This document shows positions 49,892 through 64,000 of a stretch of 64,000 bases of DNA, in pieces. The stretch comes from Pempheris klunzingeri (lineage: Eukaryota; Chordata; Actinopteri; Acropomatiformes; Pempheridae): contig NC_092028.1 in assembly GCF_042242105.1 (NCBI RefSeq), forward strand, positions 16,210,768 through 16,274,767, written 5' to 3'. The position numbers were made by a program, and so were the translations under genes. The notes below the pieces were generated by a model. It made no database searches and was not told the origin of the DNA. It was given only the letters and a program-made list of their open reading frames with translations. Positions within the stretch are counted from its first letter, which is position 1, and every line of letters begins with the position of its first letter.

Positions 49892-52800
49892 CTATTTTGT
49901 CACAACGATGTTGCAGGCAACTGGACCCCTGAATGTGAACCCCAGGTAGAATGTGATGTTTTCATTACTATAAGGCACTGAAGGTACATGAAGAGGCAAC
50001 AAACTGAACTTCTTTTTCTGGGGGCCCTCAAGGTACACCACTCCATCTTCAGTCCACCCAGAAACACTTTTCAGCATGTTGGCAATCTCAGGCTTTTTCC
50101 ATGCCTCTCCCCTAAACCACTTCATGCGTTTCTCCGACACCGAGAACCCTTTTGTGACTTTTTCAAACTTTCTCTTGTGGACAAATTTATCCAATCCATT
50201 CCCATTGCCCAGAAAGAAATGGGTGTAAATCCTTCTTTTCCTCTGAGGAATGTCCTTCATCTTGGCCCAGTAGCCCTTTTCCAGGTGTTCAACTGCTGAT
50301 TGTACAATTTCATATTTGTTTTCTCTCTCAAGGCCTGTGTCATGATCCTCTGGCCAGTATAGTAAGGTAAGCACAAACAGGGAACTTGGTAAACATTTCC
50401 TTTTATCAGCTGGGAACTGACGAGAAAGGGCCTGCAGATCTCTCAGAGGAGCTGTCTTCTGAGTGTCTGGTGACAGACAGTTCAGAGAAATGTGGGCTAC
50501 TATGTAATTGATTATATCCCTTTGGATAAGCTTGGCGTTTCTTGGATTGCTGGGGTAGAGAGACAGGATGGTCTCTAGAAAACGAACTGGATCTTTCTGG
50601 TCAGTTAGCTTGTAGAGGATGGATGTTGTGTTACCGCCGCCAAGTTGATAGATGATCATGCGTTTTTGGAAAGGAGTTAGAGTGCCTGGGACTGATTGAC
50701 CTCGTCGTAGAAGTGCAGTACAATCAGCCTCACTGAAGTAATTCCCATACTCAGAAGATTTTTTTGCCAACCATTTCAGTGGATGGCTTATCTTCTCTTC
50801 AGGACTTTCAGAGGTCTCTTCTTCCCCTGCATCAATGTCTGTCTGGAAATAGCTGAGGTCCTCTGAAATCCATTCCAAGGCATCTTGCAGAGTCTGGTGA
50901 AGTTTTTTCAAACGGCCATGAAATGGTTCCCAGGCATCTTCAACTTCCACAGGAATGTAATTTGTTACCAGGTACTTCATACACTCTGAATGGCCACTGC
51001 CTCTGTTTGCAAACACTTCCAGGGAAGAGATCAGTTTAAGAAGGCTGCATCCAACTTCAACTTCGGCAAAAAACCCTGAACTGTTAACATGTACCATATC
51101 TGCATCAGCTGCTTTCTCAGATTCCTGAAAACACTCCATGGCTTTCAGTGCAGTCTCCACAGCATCTGCTATATTCTGAGCTGTCTTTGGCACGTTCTCA
51201 CTGTCAATAGCTTTGCATTTTGCTTGGAACCATTTCTTGTACACCTGCCCTTTTGTGTCGAGTATGTATGAGTTGTTGGGCAGCTGTATGGCAGCTGTCT
51301 CTGCCCATTGTTTTGCCTCTTCAAACTTTTCATAAGTATAATGAAGACGAGCGAGTTGTTGTGCAAAGAACGGATCTTTATGGAAACGCTGGAAGGCTTC
51401 CTTGAGTAACTCAATTGCTTTGCCTGAACTTTCGTTTTCACACACATGCTCAATCAGAGGAGAGAAAAAACTGTCATATTTGTCTCCTTTGCTTATTCTG
51501 GATCGCCTAATGAAGAATGCTCTCAGAAATGATCGATATTCTTCCCTTCCAAATCTGTGCTGGAAAAGCACATCCTCGTAGAGCAAATTCATTGCCAAAC
51601 TGCTTTGGGTCTGTTGGGTCCCCAAAAGTTGTTGGAGAATTTCCTTAGCAACAAGTGGGTGGATTATTTTGATCGATTCAATGTGCGTCTTGTCATCTCT
51701 AAGGTGCAAGAACACTAGCTTAGCCTGGGGACTGAGTGATTTCTCAAACTCATGCTGGTGGAATCTTTCCAAGTGAATGGTTAAAGCAAGCAAAGCCTCA
51801 CAATGGGACTGAGAGATGAAAGAATCCTGAACATAAGTGTTCAACAGTGCTACATAGAGAATGAGGCGAGTGACAACAGATTTTCGGTCAATACCTTGAA
51901 GCAAATGCTCCACAAACTCTTGAACATAATCCTTATTGAATTCCTTATTCATCAGACAAATGACAAATGTCAGGATGAATTCAGGCTCATATTGTTCCTG
52001 AAGCACCTCTAGCTTTCCAGAAAACTTTCTCTTCTCTAGAGGGGACAACTGGTGTGTGACAGACACATTCTGTAATGGAGACTCTTTACATTTTTTCTCT
52101 GGATCATAGGATCGTCTGCAGGTCAACAAGATGAAACATGGAGTTAGATACTGGAGTCTTCTGGTGTGGATGGCAGCTTCTAGTTCATTCCTTAGATCAT
52201 CAAGATATTCTTTGTCTGGGTCTTCAATGAGGAGCAGCACAGGAAGACACCGCTGTGGATCTTTTTCTTCATATTCTCTCAGTTCAACTGCATGTTGGGC
52301 AACAACAGCAACCGAGTATGAGGGCTTCACTACTGCACACCTTAGATCTTTCCTGTTGTTCCACAGCACTTGTCTTGCCACAGTGCTTCCACCACTTCCT
52401 GGATGATGGTAGATGTTTATGATATTCACTGAAGGTTCATCAGGATTCCGTTTCAAAGCGTTATGGAGAATTTCGGAAACTTCATGGTAGGCATCTCTTT
52501 CAATTACCTCTCCAACATGTTTGTTCTCAGCAAGCCAGAAATTCAACCAGTTTACTCTGCGACCACGGTAGAACTGGTGTTCGATGTTCACTTTCTCCTC
52601 ATCAATGAAGTCTTTGCTTGTTTCATCACAATGATTGACCGTCAGAATTTCCAGAGAACACATCTGTTCCTCTTGTTGTGTTTCCAGAAGACATGTCCCT
52701 TTCACAGAGACTGGCAAGTGTTTGCTGGCACATGCATTAATGGGTTGTATTTTCAGCAGAGTTGCATTAATATGACTCATTTTCATCCCAACAACACTGG

Positions 52801-54513
52801 AGTTGTTGACAGTTTCTGCACCACACGAACCCTCTGCAAAGCTTTGCCACTTCTGGAAGTTGTCCTGTGATTCACAGATGCAGATGATGTCTTCATGGCC
52901 TTCCATGTCTGTGAAAAACTCATTAAAGGTGTGCAAGAGCGGCTTCTCAACTGGCGATGTAAGAAGAAAAATTACCTGGAAAGTCCCTTTTGGCAAGATT
53001 TGTTTACAGATCAAGGACACTGATTCCCGCAGAACAGTCATTTTTGTCTTGATCCAAGTCATTTCATCGCATGGAGCTTCACTTCCTTTGAAGTCAGCAC
53101 AGCCATTACAAAAGATCCAGCTTGTTTGCTCAAACAGATGCAATTGGTCTGTGAATTCTTTGATGGTCATGTCACCAGATATCCTATAACTTTGCAGGGA
53201 ATGCATGTTCGCAGAGTGATGCTGGAGGTATCTTCTGCAAAGACCTGAAGTCTTTGAGTCCGGGTCAAAGTCAAACACACAGAACAAGGACATGTTAAGC
53301 AGCCAATCAATGTTGCAAAGGTCATCAGGATTGAATTTGTTTGTGATGAATATGAACCATTTGTCCTTTTCAATGAACTTCTTCCCGCTTGTCATTAGCA
53401 TCATGAGTTTTCTACCAAGGTCTTGGCAGGAGTATGGAGCACTGAAAAACTGACATTTCTCTGCTTCCTCTCTTTGGGCATCCCGATCCTTGACTCGCTC
53501 ATAAAAATCACTTATGTCACCCACTGGCTCTGTTTTTGCACCCACTCTCCGCAGAATTGTTTCTTTCTCAAATTCTACCTTGTTAGATGACTTGTTGAAG
53601 TTTGGCAGACGAACTGAATACACCTTGCTCTTTACAACACTCAATGAGGGCACAATGTCAACCTCTATCACATATTTCTTTTCAGAACTTTCTCGATCCA
53701 TAACCTCAATGAACCTTGGTGGCCGAACACATTGGCGTACATGCTCCTTGTCAGAGGAGAAACTCCTTTCAATGTAGTCCAAAGCATCTACATATATGTC
53801 TCTCTCTATTACTGGAACACCAATTACCTCACCATGCATGTATCCTGCATCCTCCTTGCTGTCCATCACACCAAAGTGTATTGTGCCATTTGATCTGATG
53901 TTCATACAGCCAGTTGCAAATTTAAGGACCTCTTTGGCAAACTTAGCTTGGAGTCTTGTGCGGTCCAATGTAGCCGCTGTAGAAAGAGACTTAAATTCAT
54001 GGCATGGAGACGTCAGATTAAAAGCACCTGATTCAGGTTGAAGGACTCTGTGCTTTACATAAATGAAATCAATTCCTTCTTGATCAAATGGTCGTGGTCT
54101 GCAGTCGTCCTTTGAAGTCAACACACTTTGTTCCTGTGAAGCTTGTCTCCCCTTTAAGACATTTTGATCTCTCTCAGGACTCTGTGCCACAGCACCTTCA
54201 CTCGTGCTAGGAAGACACTGCGCTGATTTCGGTACCGACTGAGTTGTTTGGCCACTGGTGGGCTTTTTCTTCTCTTGAGACTTTTGCTTGGTGTTTATTA
54301 GCTCACCTCTCTTTTCAATAATCAAATGAGCAGGCCCTGATTTCATACAAATCTTTGTCTTCAGAAAGTCCTCATTGAGTGCAAGAAGGATTTGTCCATC
54401 TACTTCTTCCTCATAGAGCTTTTTGATGTACTGCTCCTTCACTCCAATATATCTTAGCCAAGTGCTTACTTGAGATTCAGTCCAATCCTTGGGTGGCTGC
54501 TCAAGTTTGTCAG
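49892..54513 (-). CDS. samd9l: Sterile alpha motif domain-containing protein 9-like (SAMD9/SAMD9L family), main exon
   Basis: A single exon encodes 1,539 aa plus stop; human SAMD9 and SAMD9L are about 1,590. In order: an N-terminal SAM domain (about residues 8-75, from EQPPKDWTESQVSTWL); a Lys/Ser/Gln-rich linker; an AlbA_2/Schlafen-like domain (about 175-335, including HEFKSLST and NGTIHFGVMD); a SIR2-like region; a STAND-type P-loop NTPase with Walker A PGSGGSTVA near 709 and Walker B VLLLIED near 765; a TPR-like helical region; and a C-terminal OB-type fold. Family knowledge: interferon-induced cytoplasmic factors that restrict viruses and shut down translation, with tRNA-nuclease activity assigned to the AlbA_2 region in mammals. 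The frame stays open a few codons past 54,513, but without an ATG before a TAG near 54,550, and TTTGCAG at the boundary is an excellent splice acceptor, so the start lies in an upstream exon. SAMD9 versus SAMD9L cannot be separated here. The symbol is provisional. Confidence 0.92.
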
Positions 54514-55166
54514 CTGCAAAGTGAGAGAACACAGAATCAGAGAAGCACTATAGTTCTCTTCCACACGTGAGACATATTTGCGGTTTGCACATTTAGAGAT
54601 GCATGGTAGTGGCATATACTTAAAATGTGGAAAATATTCTAAATGTTCCATTTTGTGATCAATCCCTTGAAAGCAGCTCAAACTACAACCCTCCCTGCAA
54701 GTACTGAAAGAAAAGAAATCTCATGAAAAAAAGCTTGTCATTTATCTCACCCATGATTTTCTGTTTCCTTTCATCACATTCACCGTCAGCCTTGGTGTTT
54801 ACTATTACAACCTTCTATCTGCAAAAGAAAACATTATGCAGTTACGTCCATTATCATCTTGCAGACAAAACGTGTTCAATACTTGCTCACAGATTTATAG
54901 TAGTGAAACATTCAATCTGGGATTACAGATAGCGTTAGCTCACTTTATCCCCCATGATGCAGTCATTGTACTGACAGACAGTCAGTGCCAAGCTCCATGC
55001 GAAATACTGGTTAATTATCATTTTAAATTTTACACTCCTCATCAAAGTTACTCCAGGGTATAGTCCCACTGACAGTGGATTTTTGAGGCTTCCCATGAAT
55101 ATCAATGTTTGAGAGTTTTAAAAAATATACCAGCTGATATTAATTTTTTTAAACATAAATACATAG

Positions 55167-55305
<139 letters not shown>

Positions 55306-55720
55306 TTGGATCCCTTAAACTTGGCTATTAAAGAATTGGGAGTGGGTCTTTCTAAATTACCTCAAACATATCTTTGAAAGATTAGTTAAAAGATTAGTGT
55401 GGAGCTTTTGCTATCACTCTGCCTTTCTCTATATCCCTAATATCCCTGTAATTATAGTAAGTGTTGAGATATTTGTGTGTATGTGTTGAGTTAATTAATG
55501 ACTTGCAATAGCATTAATTACAACCATCCTGGATATTTGGAACAGTTTAATTTGCCTGTTCTTGTGTTAACTTGCAAACTCTGGATTTATAGATAAATAT
55601 CAAAAATAAGCCAGTTTACCTTTTTTACAAGCACATTGACACAGCTCTCTGTTGGACAAATTATGTGATGGTGACGGCACTTTCTAAATTACCTCACCGT
55701 AGTGATTTCCTGTTACTTAC

Positions 55721-55730
55721 TGGCCGACAT
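55721..55730 (-). CDS. samd9l: Proposed 10-base first coding exon of the SAMD9L-like gene
   Basis: The minus strand reads ATG TCG GCC A followed at once by the donor GTAAGTAAC. The single leftover A joins CT at the start of the main exon (cut at 54,513/54,514) to make ACT, giving Met-Ser-Ala-Thr-Asp-Lys-Leu-Glu in frame. The start has A at -3. The predicted protein is 1,543 aa. Frame, donor and acceptor all agree, but no transcript was seen. Confidence 0.6.
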
Positions 55731-57091
55731 GATGATAAAGATATGATGAGGTCTGTATATTGGACCAGCCGAAGGGCTTTTTCAATTGAATCCACCAGTT
55801 AAACTTTTGTTTTGACTGAGTTTGACACAGTTTTACTGGCAGCAGTGCGATAAATGTGAAAGATAAGTACAGAGCCTCGATAGCCCATGTCTTGATATTA
55901 GTCCACTTTTCTCTGAAGCCATGTGATAAGTGTTCAGGTGTGTGTTCAGTTGAGTTGATTGAATTTAAAGATAAAATAATACAATTGATAATTTTTTTTA
56001 AAAATGCTTTGTTTTCGGTCTTCACTTACTCCTGTTTATATGGGAAATAACTGGTTATTTAGCTGCTGAATGCTCCGTTCACCAGCTACTTGGTAAATTA
56101 GTCTGTCTGCTAATTGTTGGTAGACTGGTAGAATAAAGTTTAGCTTTTTTTCGTTGGCATCAGCTGCCTGCTGGGGCAAAGAGGTAACCAAAAAAAGTAA
56201 AAAAAACAAGGACTTAAAACACTCTTTAATGCGGCTGAGGCTTGATATCAGTGCAGTTGTATATCTGCTGGAGTAAACCGCTGTAGCAGGGAGATAGGAG
56301 GCAGCCACTACCGCACCTCTCCACTTATTCAGTCCGTAAACCAGCATTGCATTAAAAAAGGAGAAATGTACAACAAGGACCGAAGGGCGGAAACAGCTAA
56401 AGCTCCTGCAGCTTCCAGCTCTGGAACTCCACCTCCTCCATTTTATATGATGCGTACTTCCCTTCCCCTCCTGTGCAAAACTCTAGTAGAGATAAAATCT
56501 GAAAAAAGTGGTAACAGCTTCTATTGTAGTGGAACTTGGAGTGTTTATTGTAAACATTGGAAGAGGAGACACATTATGAAATCTTGTCTCCGTAGGGTTA
56601 AAATTCTATTTCTGATATTCCTCCAAAACAGATGAAAACATGTTACATAAAGCCAATGTTTTGCTCCTCATACATTTAATGCACCACCTTCATTGTTTTT
56701 CAATCACGTGATGGCCTGACCTGTGCCAACATACCATCTAATGTTACCAAACAGTGAAAGTAACTTTCTTTTAACTTTTCTATCCATGCGATCTTAGTAT
56801 TTAAAAGCCAGCAGATTTATAATAAATACACGTTTAGATGCATACTGTGTGTAGGTGTCAAGGCAAGATTTAAATTGTAGATTCAAATTGAATTATGGAA
56901 GAAACGCTCTTATTTTGCTCTACCTCGGGTTTTGGGTATCTGACTAAAACTCCAAAAGCCTTTTTAGAGGATTTGCGCCTGTTCTGGTTGCACCCCCGCC
57001 CCTCCATATTGGAATGCACCAATATGGCAAAAAAAAATACATTTCATTGTCAAAATCAGTGAGTAAATAAAAAGGCGATCATTGTTCTTAC

Positions 57092-57240
57092 CTCGATTAA
57101 ATACGGAAACAGATCAGACTTTGTCCTTTCACGGTCTGGATTTCTTCTACAGGCCTGCAGTCTGGGTCTCTGCTTGCAGAAGTGCTGCGACTTTCCTGGA
57201 CCTGCTCACTTAACACCGCCTGGCTGCACCCACTGCGCAT
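57092..57240 (-). other. Probable non-coding 5' exon of the SAMD9L-like gene (5' end approximate)
   Basis: A strong donor (ATCGAG then GTAAGAAC) lies at 57,092/57,091 on the minus strand. The sequence upstream is the only GC-rich stretch between the SAMD9L-like and ERN1 genes. A later acceptor must lie upstream of 55,730 and was not fixed. Confidence 0.4.
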
Positions 57241-57350
57241 GCGCACTCCGCCAAGTTTCGTTTTTGGGGAAATAATCGGAAACCGCGAGATGCACGATCA
57301 CGTATATGAGTCACAGAGCCCAATCTCGTCAACCGGAAACCACGACAAGT
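57230..57350 (-). promoter_or_regulatory. Candidate SAMD9L-like promoter
   Basis: Contains a perfect NRF1 palindrome TGCGCATGCGCA (57,234-57,245), an ISRE-like AGTTTCGTTTTT (57,254-57,265, one mismatch to AGTTTCNNTTTC), an AP-1 site TGAGTCA (57,307-57,313), and two copies of CGGAAACCRCGA (57,277-57,288 and 57,334-57,345). The mix fits an interferon-responsive CpG promoter. Confidence 0.45.
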
Positions 57351-57399
57351 AGAGATAAAGCAGGGGAGTGCATTACCTCCCTATATTACATGTTTGTTT

Positions 57400-58058
57400 G
57401 GTTTGATAAGTTTTAGAATCGTTTCACATGAACGGAGCTGTGTGGCATCATCACCACATACCTGAGCCACTCCTAGAGCAAAGATCAAACTGGCACTGAG
57501 CTCCTCATCGGATGGTGATCTAGCACATTGTCCATGATGTTTGAGTGTTTTTCTTTAAATAAATCCTTGGTTTGATTTCTGATATGAAAATCTGATTTTA
57601 GATTTACGAACACACACACACCTAAAAGTTGTGTCAACCTGTCATATAACTCATTATGTTAATCTGCTGATCTTAACAGCTGGAGTTCTTCGAGCAGCTA
57701 TTCAATCTGTTACTTAGTGTGTCTGAAAATTGGGTGCTTTTTTTAAAAACATAATTAAGGGTGTGTGTTATTTGCACCTTGTGAAACCAAAATTGTTCTA
57801 TGTAATAGGCAACTCCAGTTAAAGCACTTGTTAATACTTCAGTGTGTCTGTATGTGCAGCAGAATGGAGCACAACCTACCAGCACTCAAAGCAAAGACTG
57901 AGCAGGCCTGTGGCCACTGCCTGATACTTAGTGCAGTCAGTTCTAAGGCTGCTAGGTGTGTGACAGATGTATGTGGCCTTCAAGCTGTTAGGAGTCAAAG
58001 AAAAACAGTCTAGAAGGGCCAGTGGGACCAGAATCCGCTGACCAGGCCCCACTAGTGA
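57400..58058. other. Intergenic DNA, nothing recognised
   Basis: AT-rich sequence without coding potential. The part from about 57,850 rightwards runs into the LTR-like segment and could belong to the same insertion, but I cannot show it. Confidence 0.45.
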
Positions 58059-58330
58059 ATGTTATGAGTACGATTTATGCGTCTATCCGCAGGTTGAATC
58101 CAATTAGTGGAGGGTTTCTATATACATGACCAGGGGATGTGGATAGACTAGCTGGTGCCTTTACCTGCCAGCTGCCTCCAGATCAGTGAATGGAGTATGT
58201 ATAAAAGAGGGAGGCCCAAATGTAAAGTTTCCAAAATCGACTCTTGTTTATTGGTGTTGCTGCCGGAGCGAACACAATAAACTCTTTTACCTGTTTCCAC
58301 AGACTCCCTTTTCCTCACTTCCAGACACAG
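58059..58330 (+). mobile_element. Candidate solo LTR
   Basis: Starts with TGTTATGAG at 58,060, contains a TATA box (TGTATAAAAGAGG near 58,197) and, about 75 bases on, AATAAA near 58,276, the spacing expected of U3, R and U5 in a retrotransposon LTR. No gag, pol or tRNA primer site is seen, so it would be a recombined solo copy. The right end and target-site duplication could not be fixed. Confidence 0.4.
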
Positions 58331-59555
58331 ATAGAACCACTAAAAGAGTTTTTATTTAACAGGTGACTCAAGGCTTCGTCTTTTTCTCAACAACGTCAGT
58401 GTGTGACACAGGGCGCAATGATTCCCACATGGCTCTTTGTCTCTGTCCTCTCTGGCAGAGGCCTGCTTCAGTTCTTTAACATTAAAATTCCTGCTTTTGC
58501 TCAGTGATGCGCCAAAACTTTTAACATCAGACAGAGAGGTTATATCGCAGGCTGATCTGACTAATGTTACTATAGCAGGAACTGACAAATTCAGTGCACA
58601 CCGGCTGCTTGGAGCACCCGCAAGTAAAAATGCTTGTTAAATGTAAGAAGCTTTTGAGGCACTGCAGTAACGGCATTTTCCCCAATCCCCATCTTGAATT
58701 ACAGCGATGAACACACAAAATCTTAGTATAAAAAAAAAAAAAAAAACAGAATTTAATGTGCAAGTCATTAACTTCACTTTGACACCCTTGAAAAGTTATT
58801 ATACATGAGACTTGTGCAGCCCGACCTTTAAACTCATATTTGACTACATAATCACATGAGAATAAAATTACCTACTGTATTCAGATGCCACCCTGAACAT
58901 CCTTTGGAACGGTCCGCTCTCACCAAGTCAGCACAATACTCTTGATTGACAAAAGAGAAGCAGTCTAGCAGCATTAAGTGGAATCAAGCACATTTAGCAT
59001 AGTCAATTTTAAAGATCTGTACCCATAAAGCACGGTGATATTCTTTTTTTAAAAAAAGGCACATCGGCCACATTAGATGATTTATCATTGATCCAAAACT
59101 CTGAATCAGTCTATACAAAAATATACATACAGTATCTTTGCAGTGAACAGGCTCACTGAGAAATACAACATTGCACAATAAAACTACCCATCAACATCCA
59201 GACATGTTTCCCACAACAGAGGCCAAATATTTTTGGGACAAACACTTTTTTGGGACATGCTGTTGTAAAAAAAATCTCTTTGCTCAGTCCAGCTACAAGA
59301 TAACGTCCAACAACACCCTGTTGGTCATGTGACTTCCTTGAGGCAGAGACACTTGTGGACGGTTCTGTTGGGGAACATTAACCCAAGTGAGCAGAAGGCA
59401 CTTAACTAAAGGCTCAGCTGCTGCGCCTGGCAGTGGATCCCAGGCACTGCAGGCCTGGTCCTCACCAGCTCACGGCGCAGCAGTGTCCCACTCTGTGTCC
59501 ACTCTTAAAAGGCAACGCTCCCGTCTGTGCTGGGTCCACCTGACTCTGGTCCGGC
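58331..59555 (-). other. Probable ERN1 3' UTR and flank
   Basis: About 1.2 kb past the ERN1 stop on the minus strand without coding potential. A candidate AATAAA lies at 58,351-58,356 on the minus strand. A 17-base A-rich run lies near 58,730. Confidence 0.45.
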
Positions 59556-63829
<4,274 letters not shown>

Positions 63830-64000
63830 CTGTGGGGAGGGAGGAGACTGTGTGTAAGGCTCCAACTAGAACTGTTCATGAAGTTGTCAGTTTGTCATTT
63901 GATCTATCCAACACTTCCGATATTAGTGGACTGTATTCAGCGTTAATCTTACATAGGTAAAAACAAGACTACTGTTTCTACTCATGTAAGATTGTGTGTC

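Noticed and set aside
54514..54532. Extension of the SAMD9L-like frame beyond 54,513 as the true N-terminus.
   Set aside because: It would begin with GTG, not ATG, and overlaps a textbook splice acceptor (TCTCACTTTGCAG).

Overview
The window looks like nuclear DNA of a ray-finned fish, probably a percomorph-type teleost; the species cannot be fixed from sequence alone. The evidence is spliced vertebrate genes with short GT-AG introns, very many (CA)n microsatellites, several repeat types I recognise from teleost genomes, and proteins that can be followed exon by exon against their human counterparts. All recognisable genes lie on the minus strand. No bacterial, phage or CRISPR feature is present.

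Layout. Positions 1-19,380 hold no convincing coding exon: this is unique non-coding DNA with microsatellites, purine-rich tracts and a few enhancer-like clusters. Positions 19,803-36,312 carry the complete coding sequence of TBC1D16, a Rab GTPase-activating protein (12 coding exons, 750 aa), with a GC-rich first exon and promoter near 39.9-40.3 kb. Positions 41,000-47,914 carry complete GAA, lysosomal acid alpha-glucosidase (19 coding exons, 937 aa). Positions 49,892-54,513 are one giant exon of a SAMD9/SAMD9L-family gene; its missing start is probably a 10-base coding exon at 55,721-55,730, with an upstream non-coding exon and promoter near 57.1-57.35 kb. Positions 59,556-63,829 carry the last ten exons of ERN1 (IRE1-alpha): linker, kinase and KEN RNase. 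The luminal and membrane parts lie beyond the right edge.

The four genes do not form one pathway. They cover endosomal Rab recycling (TBC1D16), lysosomal glycogen breakdown (GAA), interferon-type cell-intrinsic defence (SAMD9L-like) and the unfolded protein response (ERN1). TBC1D16 and GAA are near neighbours in human too, but there CCDC40 lies between them and GAA is on the opposite strand.

I found no clearly new system. The most useful points are the hidden first exon and duplicated promoter motif of the SAMD9L-like gene, the long C-terminal tail of IRE1, the changed TBC1D16-GAA layout, CTCF-like sites flanking the TBC1D16 promoter, and a K50-homeodomain site cluster in the left non-coding block. 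All exon boundaries come from reading frame, splice signals and recalled family sequence; no alignment was run.
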